Shown here: positions 1 through 8,604 of the stretch, in pieces
Layout: each line of letters opens with the position of its first letter
Position numbering within the stretch: position 1 is the first letter of the stretch
From: Paraclostridium hominis
GTDB lineage: Bacteria > Bacillota > Clostridia > Peptostreptococcales > Peptostreptococcaceae
DNA: 64,000 nucleotides
Assembly: GCF_014306135.1 (NCBI RefSeq)
Contig: NZ_JACRWD010000001.1
Span: 62,001 to 126,000, forward strand
Direction of reading: 5' to 3'
The notes under the pieces: model-generated
What the model saw: only the letters and a program-made list of their open reading frames with translations
Databases searched by the model: none
Told to the model about the DNA's origin: nothing
Position numbers and translations under genes: made by a program

Positions 1-447
1 AAAAATCTTGTAACTAAAGTGGGAACTCTTTTCTCAGAAATTATTGATCAGTGTGGTGGATTTAATAAAGAAAAAGAACTAGGAAAAGTTATAATGGGTG
101 GACCTATGATGGGAATAGCTCAGCATACAATAAACATACCTACAAATAAAGGCACGTCAGGAATATTATGTCTAGATAAAATCGAAGCGAGCACTCCTAA
201 ACCTAAAAATTGTTTAAGATGTGGTAAATGTCTAGATGTATGTCCAGCATTTTTACAACCATTGTACATAAGTGCATATAGTATAAAAGGTGATTATGAA
301 TCATCTGAAAAGTATAAAGCATTAGATTGTATAGAGTGTGGATCTTGCTCATTTATTTGTCCAGCAAGAAGACCTCTACTTCAATCAATTAGGGTAGCTA
401 AAAAAGAAATAATTTCACTAAAAAGAAAACAATCAATAAGTAAATAA
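1..447 (+). CDS. rnfC: Rnf complex subunit C, 3' part (5' end outside window)
   Basis: The reading frame is open from base 1, so this is the C-terminal 148 residues of a longer protein; the GTG at 19 is internal. RnfC is the peripheral, cytoplasmic NADH/flavin and iron-sulfur subunit of the Rnf ferredoxin:NAD+ oxidoreductase. Two ferredoxin-type [4Fe-4S] motifs are visible, CLRCGKCLDVCP and CIECGSCSFICP, as expected for the RnfC C-terminus. A lysine-rich tail ends the protein, and rnfD begins 14 bases later in the same operon. The assignment is secure from the motifs plus the five Rnf genes that follow; only the missing N-terminus limits it. Confidence 0.95.
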   Translation, partial: KNLVTKVGTLFSEIIDQCGGFNKEKELGKVIMGGPMMGIAQHTINIPTNKGTSGILCLDKIEASTPKPKNCLRCGKCLDVCPAFLQPLYISAYSIKGDYESSEKYKALDCIECGSCSFICPARRPLLQSIRVAKKEIISLKRKQSISK

Positions 448-461
448 AGTTAGGGGGAAAT

Positions 462-1445
462 ATGATGGATAGCAAACTAATAGTGTCATCTTCTCCACAT
501 GTGAGAAGTAATGAAGATACATCATATATAATGAAGCAAGTTATAATAGCTCTTTTACCAGCTACATTAGCAGGGGTATACTTTTTTAGACTAAGTGCTA
601 TAAATGTAATATTTTGGTGTATATTAGGATCAGTAGGATTTGAATGGTTATGTCAAAAGCTAAGTAAGAAAGAGTCGACAATAGGGGATTTTTCAGCCGT
701 TGTAACAGGATTATTACTTGCATTTAACGTACCAGCATCTCTTCCTTGGTGGATGTGTTTAGCAGGTGCAGCATTTGCGATAATAGTGGTAAAAATGGTG
801 TTTGGAGGACTTGGTAATAACTTTGTAAACCCTGCTTTAGCAGCTAGGGCATTTTTATTAGCATCATTTCCAGTAGCTATGACTGCTTGGACAAAAACTG
901 GTGTAAACTGGGTTAGTTCAGGAAATATAGATGCTGTAACTACAGCTACACCACTATCTTTTTTAAAAGCAGGCCCACAAGGTATACAAACTTTAACTGA
1001 TAGTGGAACAGGATTATTTGATATGTTTATTGGTAATATAGGTGGTACTATAGGTGAGACATCAGCAATACTTCTTATACTAGGTGGATTATACTTAATG
1101 TATAAAGGGATAATAAATTATGTTATACCAGTATTTTATATATGCACTGTAGCAATATTAATGTTTATATTAGGGGGATTTAACATTGAATTTGCTATGT
1201 ATCAAATGGTAGCAGGAGGACTTATGTTAGGTGCATTTTTCATGTTAACAGATTATACTACATCACCTATGACTAAAAAAGGCCAAATTATATACGCTAT
1301 AATAGCTGGTGTTATAACAACAGTTATAAGACTTTATGGAGGATATCCAGAGGGAGTCTCTTATTCTATATTATTTGTAAATGTAATGACACCTCTTATA
1401 GATAAATACACAAAAACTAAAGTGTTTGGGGAGGTGGCGAAATAA
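462..1445 (+). CDS. rnfD: Rnf complex membrane subunit D
   Basis: RnfD is a membrane subunit of the Rnf ion-pumping complex and normally carries covalently bound FMN. The 327-residue protein is very hydrophobic, with several membrane helices between about residues 25 and 320. The segment TTATPL near residues 160-165 is the kind of Thr-containing motif where Rnf/Nqr D subunits are flavinylated. The motif GGLGNNFVNPALAARA around 115-130 is typical of the family. An AGGGGG ribosome binding site lies just upstream of tandem ATG codons at 462 and 465, and either could start the protein. The next gene begins immediately after the stop codon. Confidence 0.95.
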   Translation: MMDSKLIVSSSPHVRSNEDTSYIMKQVIIALLPATLAGVYFFRLSAINVIFWCILGSVGFEWLCQKLSKKESTIGDFSAVVTGLLLAFNVPASLPWWMCLAGAAFAIIVVKMVFGGLGNNFVNPALAARAFLLASFPVAMTAWTKTGVNWVSSGNIDAVTTATPLSFLKAGPQGIQTLTDSGTGLFDMFIGNIGGTIGETSAILLILGGLYLMYKGIINYVIPVFYICTVAILMFILGGFNIEFAMYQMVAGGLMLGAFFMLTDYTTSPMTKKGQIIYAIIAGVITTVIRLYGGYPEGVSYSILFVNVMTPLIDKYTKTKVFGEVAK

Positions 1446-2471
1446 ATGAAAGATATATTCAAATTAGGCAGCATATTATTTTTAATATGTGCTGTAGCAG
1501 CCCTATTATTAAGTGTAACTAATAATATAACTGAGCCAGTTATAAAAGAAAGAAATATACAAGCAAATAATGAGTCCAGAAAAGAAGTACTTAAAGAAGC
1601 TGAAGAATTTAAGCAATTAGATAATGTTAAAGCTAACTTAGTAGAGGAAGTATATCAGGGATTAAAAGGTAATGAAGTAGTAGGGTATACTATCAAAACT
1701 GCGCCGAAGGGATATGGAGGAAAGATAGAAGTTATGATAGGAATATCTAAAGATGGAAAAATTACAGGAGTAAAAGTTGGAAATCATTCAGAGACTCCAG
1801 GTCTTGGATCTAAGGCTTCAGAACCAACATTTAAAGATCAATTTAATGGAAAGAGCACAGAAAAACCTTTAATGGTTGTAAAAGGAAGTGCAAGTAATGA
1901 TAATGACATAGCTGCCATATCTGGGGCTACAATAACATCTAATGCTGTTACTTCTGGAGTAAATGCAGCTATCAATTTATATAAAGAACAATTATTAAAC
2001 AATTCACAAAATAAAGATGTTCAATCTCTTGCAAATGAGCCTATGGTTAAGATATTTGATAATGCACAATTTAAGAAAATAGAAGGAAAATCAGAAGGTA
2101 AGATAGTAGCTACTTATGAAGTTTTTGATGAAAATAAAAAAATTGGATATATATTTGAAACAGAACTAGATGGATATGAAAATAAGACAGAAATATTAGT
2201 GGGTATAACTTTAGATGGAACAATAAAAGGTTTAGAGTTAGGGGAAAAAACTAATGATAATGAACATCTAAAATCTACTTTTGATACAGGATTGACACAT
2301 CAGCTAGAAGGAAAAAAAATAGATGAAATATCTTTAGTTCAAGAAAAGGTTAACAAAGATGATAAATCTCAATCTGCTTCTGGAGCTAAGATAACATCTA
2401 AATCAGTTATAGAAGGTGTTAACTCTACTATAGACTTCTTTAAAAAAATAACTAATGGAACGGGGGCATAG
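1446..2471 (+). CDS. rnfG: Rnf complex subunit G with two FMN-binding domains
   Basis: RnfG is the mostly extracytoplasmic Rnf subunit that carries covalent FMN. There is one N-terminal membrane helix (about residues 7-25). The protein is 341 residues, against roughly 180-210 for common RnfG proteins, because the FMN-binding domain occurs twice. Copy 1 (about 75-180) has the flavinylation motif SGATIT at 159-164. Copy 2 (about 228-332) aligns with it, including the GYxxxTxxxGYxxKxEIxVGI start, but has SGAKIT at 312-317: Lys replaces the usual Thr/Ser at the fourth position while the final Thr is kept. Whether copy 2 is flavinylated is unclear. The start codon abuts the rnfD stop, so translation is probably coupled. 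An ApbE flavin transferase is encoded at 47-48 kb. Confidence 0.93.
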   Translation: MKDIFKLGSILFLICAVAALLLSVTNNITEPVIKERNIQANNESRKEVLKEAEEFKQLDNVKANLVEEVYQGLKGNEVVGYTIKTAPKGYGGKIEVMIGISKDGKITGVKVGNHSETPGLGSKASEPTFKDQFNGKSTEKPLMVVKGSASNDNDIAAISGATITSNAVTSGVNAAINLYKEQLLNNSQNKDVQSLANEPMVKIFDNAQFKKIEGKSEGKIVATYEVFDENKKIGYIFETELDGYENKTEILVGITLDGTIKGLELGEKTNDNEHLKSTFDTGLTHQLEGKKIDEISLVQEKVNKDDKSQSASGAKITSKSVIEGVNSTIDFFKKITNGTGA

Positions 2472-2474
2472 AAA

Positions 2475-3071
2475 ATGGGTTTAGGAAAAATAATTAAAAA
2501 TGGATTAATAGATGAAAACCCAACACTTGTTCAAGTAATTGGTATGTGTCCAACTCTTGCTGTAACAACATCAGCTATAAATGGATTAGGTATGGGTCTT
2601 TCAACTACGATAGTTTTAATATGTTCAAATATAGTAATATCTATGATGAGAAAAATTATACCATCTAAGATAAGAATACCAGCGTTTATAGTGGTAATAG
2701 CAACATTTGTTACTATGGTAGGGATGCTTTTAAAAGCTTATATACCAGCACTTGATAAAGCATTAGGTCTATTTATACCTTTAATAGTGGTTAACTGTTT
2801 AATATTAGCACGTGCAGAAAGTTTTGCATCTAAAAATAAACCAGTAGAGGCTGCAGTTGATGGAATTGGTATGGGTCTTGGATTTGCAGTATCGTTAACT
2901 GTATTAGGAGCTATAAGAGAAATACTTGGTAATGGAAGTTTATTCGGGTTTACTTTATTTGGATCATCTTTCCAACCAGCTTTATTATTTATATTACCTC
3001 CAGGAGCTTTCCTAACATTAGGATTTTTACTTGCAGGGTTTAATAAATTAAAAGCTAAAAAAGCTAATTAG
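2475..3071 (+). CDS. rnfE: Rnf complex membrane subunit E
   Basis: RnfE (RsxE) is one of the two paired integral membrane subunits, E and A, related to NqrD and NqrE. The 198-residue protein has about six membrane helices and the family signatures NPTLVQVIGMCPTLAVT near the N-terminus and GIGMGLGFAVSL in the second half. The Cys in MCPTLAVT matches the Cys used for the intramembrane iron-sulfur centre shared with RnfA. It starts 3 bases after rnfG. The length is normal for the family. Confidence 0.95.
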   Translation: MGLGKIIKNGLIDENPTLVQVIGMCPTLAVTTSAINGLGMGLSTTIVLICSNIVISMMRKIIPSKIRIPAFIVVIATFVTMVGMLLKAYIPALDKALGLFIPLIVVNCLILARAESFASKNKPVEAAVDGIGMGLGFAVSLTVLGAIREILGNGSLFGFTLFGSSFQPALLFILPPGAFLTLGFLLAGFNKLKAKKAN

Positions 3072-3082
3072 GAGGGAGATAT

Positions 3083-3658
3083 ATGAATTTAATACTTTTA
3101 TTTTTAAGTGTTGTATTAGTTAACAATGTTATAACATCTCAATTCTTAGGAATATGTCCATTCCTAGGTGTTTCTAAAAAAGTAGATACAGCAGTAGGTA
3201 TGGGGGTTGCAGTTACATTTGTTTTAACATTAGCATCATTTATAACTTACTTTGTTCAAAGAATATTAGAAATAACCAATAATCAATTTTTACAAACTAT
3301 AGCTTTTATATTAGTAATAGCATCTATAGTTCAATTTGTTGAAATGGTTATACAAAAGATGAGTCCATCTTTATATCAAGCTTTAGGTGTATTTTTACCA
3401 TTAATAACTACAAACTGTGCAGTTTTAGGTATAGCTTTGGTTAATGTTCAAAATGGTTATAATTTAGTTGAGACAATGGTAAATGGATTCGGAGCAGGAG
3501 TAGGATTTACTTTAGCTATAGTTTTATTTGCGGGTATAAGAGAGAGATTAGAATTAGCAGATATACCTGAAACATTTAAAGGATTTCCTATAACTTTAAT
3601 ATCAGCAAGTTTAATGTCTATAGCATTCTTAGGGTTTGCAGGACTTATAAAATTATAA
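3083..3658 (+). CDS. rnfA: Rnf complex membrane subunit A
   Basis: RnfA (RsxA) pairs with RnfE in the membrane; each contributes cysteines to a cluster at the subunit interface. The 191-residue sequence has about six helices, the N-terminal motif NNVITSQFLGICPFLGVS and the matching TTNCAVLG motif in the middle, both characteristic. GGAGGG lies 7 bases before the ATG. It belongs to the rnfCDGEAB operon, with 11 bases between it and rnfE. Confidence 0.96.
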   Translation: MNLILLFLSVVLVNNVITSQFLGICPFLGVSKKVDTAVGMGVAVTFVLTLASFITYFVQRILEITNNQFLQTIAFILVIASIVQFVEMVIQKMSPSLYQALGVFLPLITTNCAVLGIALVNVQNGYNLVETMVNGFGAGVGFTLAIVLFAGIRERLELADIPETFKGFPITLISASLMSIAFLGFAGLIKL

Positions 3659-3675
3659 GTTAGGGGGCGAAGTAA

Positions 3676-4647
3676 TTGGCTATAATTAATTCAATTTTGG
3701 TTTTAGGTGTAATGGGTTTAATCTTTGGAGCTATACTTGCATATGCATCTAAAAAGTTTGCTGTAGAAGTGGATGAAAGAGTAGAAAAGATACTTGAAGT
3801 ATTGCCAGGAGCAAACTGTGGGGGATGTGGATTCCCAGGGTGTGGAGGATTAGCAAGTGCAATAGTAGAAGGAAAAGCTTTAGTAAATGGATGTCCTGTT
3901 GGAGGAAGTGATTGTGCATCAAAGATAGGTAAAATAATGGGAGTAACCTCAGAAGTAGGAGAGAGAAAAGTAGCAAATGTTATTTGCAAAGGTAATTGTG
4001 ATGTTTCTAAAGACAAATATACATATGAAGGAATGTTAGATTGTAAAGCAGCTAATGCATTAAATGGAGGAGCTAAATCTTGTAAATATGGATGTCTAGG
4101 GCTTGGTACTTGTGTTAATGCTTGTAAATTTGATGCTATAAAAATAATAGATGGAGTCGCTGTAATAGATGAAGATAAATGTGTTCTTTGCGGAAAATGT
4201 ATGGAAGTTTGCCCAAAAGGATTGATACATGAAAAGCCAGTTAAAAATCAAGTGGTAGTAGAATGTAATAGTAAAGATTTTGGAAAGAGCGTAAAGGAAA
4301 AATGTAGTGTTGGGTGCATAGGATGTGGTATATGTGCTAAGTCGTGTCCATTTGATGCTATAATAATAGAAGATAAATTAGCAAGAATAGATTACAGTAA
4401 ATGTGTACAATGTATGGTTTGTGTAGAAAAATGTCCGACAAAAGCTATAAAAGGGGATTTAAGTAAAAGAAAAAAAGTTCAGATAGAAAAAGATAAGTGT
4501 GTCGGGTGTACAATATGTAAGAAGCAATGTAAGTTTGATGCAATAAAAGGAGAACTAAAAGAAAAGCATGAAGTAGATGAAAGTAAGTGTGTCGGATGCC
4601 ATGCTTGTGTTCAAAAATGTCCTAAAAAAGCTATTAAAATTTTATAA
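3676..4647 (+). CDS. rnfB: Rnf complex ferredoxin-type subunit B, clostridial multi-cluster form
   Basis: RnfB is the electron-entry subunit thought to accept electrons from reduced ferredoxin. Residues 1-30 hold one membrane helix. The 4Fe-4S domain motif NCGGCGFPGCGG follows at about 46-57. After that comes a chain of cysteine motifs: CKYGCLGLGTCVNAC, CVLCGKCMEVCP, CIGCGICAKSCP, CVQCMVCVEKCP, CVGCTICKKQC and CVGCHACVQKCP. Six ferredoxin-like sites plus the N-terminal site make this the extended clostridial/acetogen form; the short proteobacterial RnfB has far fewer. The start is TTG, with AGGGGG about 9 bases upstream; no ATG in frame fits better. It is the last gene of the operon, followed by a terminator. 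Confidence 0.95.
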   Translation: MAIINSILVLGVMGLIFGAILAYASKKFAVEVDERVEKILEVLPGANCGGCGFPGCGGLASAIVEGKALVNGCPVGGSDCASKIGKIMGVTSEVGERKVANVICKGNCDVSKDKYTYEGMLDCKAANALNGGAKSCKYGCLGLGTCVNACKFDAIKIIDGVAVIDEDKCVLCGKCMEVCPKGLIHEKPVKNQVVVECNSKDFGKSVKEKCSVGCIGCGICAKSCPFDAIIIEDKLARIDYSKCVQCMVCVEKCPTKAIKGDLSKRKKVQIEKDKCVGCTICKKQCKFDAIKGELKEKHEVDESKCVGCHACVQKCPKKAIKIL

Positions 4648-4659
4648 TGTGGATATCAT

Positions 4660-4693
4660 AGAGATATGGAGTTTTTCCATATCTTCTTTATTT
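4660..4693 (+). terminator. Terminator after the rnf operon
   Basis: AGATATGGA and TCCATATCT pair around a T-rich loop and are followed by a T-rich run. It lies 13 bases after the rnfB stop, so maf and the downstream cell-shape genes are probably transcribed separately. Confidence 0.8.
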
Positions 4694-4805
4694 TGGTAAA
4701 AAAATAAAAATTGTAACCGGAGTGTAACAAAAACGTTCGACATTAACATTGAATTTTTTACAATATAGTGATAAACTAATTAGGTATTAAAAAAGAGGTG
4801 AATTA

Positions 4806-5390
4806 ATGAGTATAATATTGGCATCAGGATCGCCTAGAAGAAGAGAAATTCTAGCTAATACAAAGGTTAAATTTTCGGTTATAACTAGCGATATAGATGA
4901 AAAAATATTTGATTTTGAGGAGCCTACACAACTAGTATTGAGACTAGCATTTGAAAAGTGTATGGATGTTGCTACTAATAATACTAAAGATTTAGTTATT
5001 GGAGCAGACACTATTGTTGTTTTAGATAATGAAATATTAGGAAAGCCTAAAAATGAGAAAGAAGCTTTTAATATGTTAAGCAAATTATCTAATAGAAAAC
5101 ATCAGGTAATAACAGGAATTAGTATAGTGAATTTGGAAGAAAATAAAAAAATTGTAGACTATGTTATAAGTGATGTTAAATTTAAAAATTTAACTGAGCA
5201 AGATATAAAAGACTATATAAATACTGGAGAGTGTTTAGATAAAGCTGGTGCATATGGAATACAGGGATATGGAGCTTTGTTGGTAGAAGAAATTAAAGGA
5301 GATTATTTTAACATAGTAGGATTACCTATATCTAAGTTAAGTGATATCCTTAAAGAGAATTTCGATATAAATCTTTTTTATCAAGCTTAG
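4806..5390 (+). CDS. maf: Maf-family nucleotide pyrophosphatase
   Basis: Maf proteins hydrolyse dTTP/UTP and modified nucleotides to the monophosphate; they are linked to septum formation in Bacillus. The 194-residue protein starts with the signature ILASGSPRRREIL (residues 4-16) and has the GADTIVVLD motif that carries the catalytic Asp. GAGGTG lies 7 bases before the ATG. It heads the maf-radC-mreBCD cluster, an order shared with Bacillus. It comes after the rnf terminator, so a promoter should lie in 4695-4800, but I could not pick a convincing one. Confidence 0.95.
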   Translation: MSIILASGSPRRREILANTKVKFSVITSDIDEKIFDFEEPTQLVLRLAFEKCMDVATNNTKDLVIGADTIVVLDNEILGKPKNEKEAFNMLSKLSNRKHQVITGISIVNLEENKKIVDYVISDVKFKNLTEQDIKDYINTGECLDKAGAYGIQGYGALLVEEIKGDYFNIVGLPISKLSDILKENFDINLFYQA

Positions 5391-5402
5391 GAGGTTAATT
5401 TG

Positions 5403-6092
5403 ATGAGGTCATCAAGTTTATGTGTAAAGGAGATGGCATTAGAAGAACGACCTAGAGAGAAAATGCTTACTAAAGGAGAAAAAAGCTTATCTAATGCCGA
5501 ATTATTGGCAATTATTTTAAGGACAGGAACTAAGAAACAAAGTGTTTTAGAATTAGCAAATTATATAATTAATAAAGATAGTCAAGGTATAAGATGGTTA
5601 AATGATATAACTATAGAAGAGTTATGCGAAATTGATGGGATAGGAATTTCTAAAGCAGCTCAAATAAAAGCATCTTTAGAACTTGGAATAAGAATATCTA
5701 GTGCAAAACCTATAAGATATAAAGTCACAAATCCATGGGATATATATAAATATTATATGGATAGCCTTAGGTATTTAAATAAAGAAATATTTAAGATAAT
5801 TCTTTTAAATACTAAAAATGAAATAATTTGTGATATAGATATATCAGTGGGAACTCTAAATATGTCTGTGGTACATCCGAGAGAAGTGTTTAGAGAAGCA
5901 ATTAAAAGAAGTAGTAACAAGATTATTCTTATGCACAACCATCCATCTGGAAATATAGAACCATCTAATGAAGATAAAAATGTAACGTCTAGATTAGTAA
6001 AATGTGGCGAATTAATTGGTATTGAAGTCATTGACCATATAATAATAGGGGATGGGCTTTATTACAGTTTCAAGGAAAATATGATAATTTGA
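5403..6092 (+). CDS. radC: RadC-family JAMM-domain protein
   Basis: This is a RadC/YkfG-type protein with an N-terminal helix-hairpin-helix region (about 30-100) and a C-terminal JAMM metallopeptidase-like domain. The metal motif HNHPSGNIEPSNED is intact near residues 178-191. The molecular role is unsettled; the historical link to recombination repair is doubtful. An in-frame TTG at 5400 precedes the ATG at 5403. AGGAGG sits 8 bases before the ATG, so 5403 is chosen. It starts 12 bases after maf. Confidence 0.93.
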   Translation: MRSSSLCVKEMALEERPREKMLTKGEKSLSNAELLAIILRTGTKKQSVLELANYIINKDSQGIRWLNDITIEELCEIDGIGISKAAQIKASLELGIRISSAKPIRYKVTNPWDIYKYYMDSLRYLNKEIFKIILLNTKNEIICDIDISVGTLNMSVVHPREVFREAIKRSSNKIILMHNHPSGNIEPSNEDKNVTSRLVKCGELIGIEVIDHIIIGDGLYYSFKENMII

Positions 6093-6120
6093 TGGATTTA
6101 TGTGAAAGGAGCTTGAAATT

Positions 6121-7191
6121 ATGGCAAAGAAAGAGAAAAAGGAAAAAAAAGGATTCAAGTCGTTATTTGGATTTAATAAAATGTCTAAAGATATGGGAAT
6201 AGACTTAGGAACAGCAAATACATTAGTTTATATAAAAGGTCAAGGGATAGTAGTTAGAGAACCATCTGTTGTAGCAATAAGAGATGACAGTAAATCTGTT
6301 TTAGCAGTAGGTGAAGAAGCTAAGAAAATGATAGGTAGAACTCCAGGTAATATAGTTGCTATAAGACCTATGAAAGATGGGGTTATAGCTGATTTTGATG
6401 TAACTCAAGCAATGCTTAGCTACTTTATAAAAAAAGCTGCTTCAAATAAAGGTGTTGTTAGCCCAAGAATAGCTATATGTGTACCTTTTGGAGTAACTGA
6501 AGTTGAAAAAAGAGCTATAGAAGAAGCTGCTAGACAAGCAGGAGCAAGAGATGCATATCTTATAGAAGAACCAATGGCAGCAGCTATAGGTGCTAATCTT
6601 AGAGTAGAAGAACCAGAAGGAAATATGGTTGTTGATATAGGTGGAGGTACAACAGAAATAGCTGTTATATCTTTAGGTGGTATAGTTACTGCTAAATCTA
6701 TAAGAATAGGTGGAGATGAGTTTGACGAATCTATAGTTAGTTATGTAAAGAAAGAATATAACTTAATGATAGGTGAAAGAACTGCAGAAGATGTTAAAAT
6801 ACAAATAGGATCTACTTTTAAAGATGATGCAGAAGAAACTATGCAAATAAGAGGTAGAGACTTAGTAACTGGTCTTCCAAAAACTGAGCATATATCATCA
6901 ACTCAAGTTAGAGAAGCATTAAAAGAGCCTATAACATCAATAGTAGATGGAATAAAATCAACTTTAGAAAAAACTCCACCAGAATTAGCTTCAGACATAA
7001 TGGAAAACGGAATAATGTTAACTGGAGGAGGAGCTTTACTTAGAGGGCTTGATAAGTTAGTAAAAGAACACACAGGAATGCCTGTTCATATAGCTGAAAA
7101 TCCACTAGACTGCGTTGCATTAGGTACTGGTAAGTCTGTAGAAGACCAAGAAATATTTGAAAAAGTATTAATGATGAATGATAGAAGATAA
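6121..7191 (+). CDS. mreB: Rod-shape actin-like protein MreB
   Basis: MreB forms actin-like filaments under the membrane and positions lateral wall synthesis. The 356-residue protein has the phosphate-1 motif GIDLGTANTLVYIKG and the phosphate-2 and adenosine motifs MVVDIGGGTTEIAVI and GIMLTGGGALLRGLD. The first ~20 residues are an unusual Lys-rich extension (six KK/KE pairs) before the normal start region at SKDMGIDLG; it may help membrane contact, which is an inference. AGGAG sits upstream of the ATG. It is followed by mreC and mreD. Confidence 0.97.
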   Translation: MAKKEKKEKKGFKSLFGFNKMSKDMGIDLGTANTLVYIKGQGIVVREPSVVAIRDDSKSVLAVGEEAKKMIGRTPGNIVAIRPMKDGVIADFDVTQAMLSYFIKKAASNKGVVSPRIAICVPFGVTEVEKRAIEEAARQAGARDAYLIEEPMAAAIGANLRVEEPEGNMVVDIGGGTTEIAVISLGGIVTAKSIRIGGDEFDESIVSYVKKEYNLMIGERTAEDVKIQIGSTFKDDAEETMQIRGRDLVTGLPKTEHISSTQVREALKEPITSIVDGIKSTLEKTPPELASDIMENGIMLTGGGALLRGLDKLVKEHTGMPVHIAENPLDCVALGTGKSVEDQEIFEKVLMMNDRR

Positions 7192-7209
7192 TTTAAAGTT
7201 GGTGATAGG

Positions 7210-8091
7210 GTGAAACTAGGTAAAAATAAAAAAAATAATAAAAAATACAATGTTAAAGTGATAGCAACTATAGGAGTTGCTATCACTTTAATTGGAATTG
7301 TAGGAATGTCAATCGGCAGATATTCAAAAGATAGTTTTGCAAAAAATGGATTTATCTTAAATACAATATCTTCAATAGAAGGTAGTTTAAATAATGGATT
7401 TACATTTATAAAAGAAGGTACAGGAAATATATTTAAATTTAAGGAAAATGCCAAAAAAGTAAAACAATTAGAAAAAGAAAATGAAAATTTAAAAAAAGAA
7501 ATAATTGAATTAAAAGAAGATGCACAAAGTGCACAATCATTACAAAGCTTAAAAAAATCTTTGAAATTTATAGAAGAAGATTACAAAGATACTATGATTA
7601 GCACTGAAGTTGTAAGCAAAAATGATGGAAATTGGTATACATCTTTCGTAATAGGTGCTGGAAAAGACGAAGGTGTCAAAAAAAATAGTATTGTGATGAA
7701 TGGAAAAGGATTAGTAGGAATTGTTACTGAGGTTTCAAATCATTACAGTAAAGCAATATCTTTATTAGATACTAAATCGTCAGTTAGTTTCCAATTACTA
7801 AAAAATAAAGAATTTAAAGGTGTAATAAGCCAAGGTGCAAATGAAGATGAAAATTATAAAGCAAAAGGTTTATTAGAAGGATATATGTTTAAGACTTCTT
7901 ATGATGTACTTCCTGGTGATGTTTTAGTGACATCTGGTTTAGGAATATATCCTAAGTCAATACCTATAGGAGAAATAGAAAAAGTTGTTGATGATAAAAA
8001 CAAAGGCTTAAAATACGTAGTTGTAAAGCCATACGTTAATTTCAAAGACGTTGATGATGTTGTAGTTATTGAACCAAGAAATATAAATTAA
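7210..8091 (+). CDS. mreC: Rod-shape protein MreC
   Basis: MreC is a bitopic membrane protein that links MreB to the PBP2/RodA wall machinery. The order is a basic cytoplasmic N-terminus, a membrane helix at about residues 15-36, a coiled coil (about 80-115, rich in Lys/Glu) and a beta-rich extracellular domain with the family signatures GKGLVGIV and LLDTKSSVSFQL. The start is GTG, preceded by a GGTGATAGG site. At 293 residues it is of normal size. Confidence 0.94.
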   Translation: MKLGKNKKNNKKYNVKVIATIGVAITLIGIVGMSIGRYSKDSFAKNGFILNTISSIEGSLNNGFTFIKEGTGNIFKFKENAKKVKQLEKENENLKKEIIELKEDAQSAQSLQSLKKSLKFIEEDYKDTMISTEVVSKNDGNWYTSFVIGAGKDEGVKKNSIVMNGKGLVGIVTEVSNHYSKAISLLDTKSSVSFQLLKNKEFKGVISQGANEDENYKAKGLLEGYMFKTSYDVLPGDVLVTSGLGIYPKSIPIGEIEKVVDDKNKGLKYVVVKPYVNFKDVDDVVVIEPRNIN

Positions 8092-8105
8092 AAGGAGAAC
8101 TACAA

Positions 8106-8594
8106 ATGAAAAGAATATTACTTTTTCTTATAGGTATTTTAATAGTTATAATAGAAGGAAGTATAACTAACTACGTAGATTTCTTAGGGGTTAGCATTAA
8201 CCTTCTTCTTATCTATATAACTATAATATCATTATATTTAGAGGATGTAGAAGCAAGTATTTTAGCAATACTCCTAGGTTTTGTTAAAGATATCGCTATG
8301 GGTAGTTTATTTGGAGTTAATGCATTAGTATTAGCTGTAGTAGCATATGGAATAAGTAATCTAAAAGATAAAATATATAAAAATAGTTATATAACTATTT
8401 TTGCTTTAGTTTTTATATCAAGTTTAATAGATTCTATTGTAAATATAATTCTTTTAGGAAGCGTATATCAAACATATGATATCTTAACTATTTTTATAAA
8501 AGGTATCTGCACAATACCACTTGTTAATAGTATAGGAAGTTTAATTTTTTATTTTGTATTTAAGGACTCAATCCTTAAACTAAAAAAAGATTAG
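8106..8594 (+). CDS. mreD: Rod-shape membrane protein MreD
   Basis: This 162-residue protein has five or six predicted membrane helices and almost no soluble part. Its size, hydrophobicity and place between mreC and a class B penicillin-binding protein identify it as MreD, which works with MreC in the elongasome. AAAGGAG sits 9 bases before the ATG. Sequence alone would be less certain, as MreD is poorly conserved. Confidence 0.9.
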   Translation: MKRILLFLIGILIVIIEGSITNYVDFLGVSINLLLIYITIISLYLEDVEASILAILLGFVKDIAMGSLFGVNALVLAVVAYGISNLKDKIYKNSYITIFALVFISSLIDSIVNIILLGSVYQTYDILTIFIKGICTIPLVNSIGSLIFYFVFKDSILKLKKD

Positions 8595-8604
8595 TGGTGA
8601 TTAA

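Noticed and set aside
3660..4016. Long minus-strand ORF opposite rnfB, and similar antisense frames elsewhere (e.g. 11426-11791, 46512-46925)
   Set aside because: They mirror codon use of the real gene on the other strand and have no ribosome site or recognisable motif.
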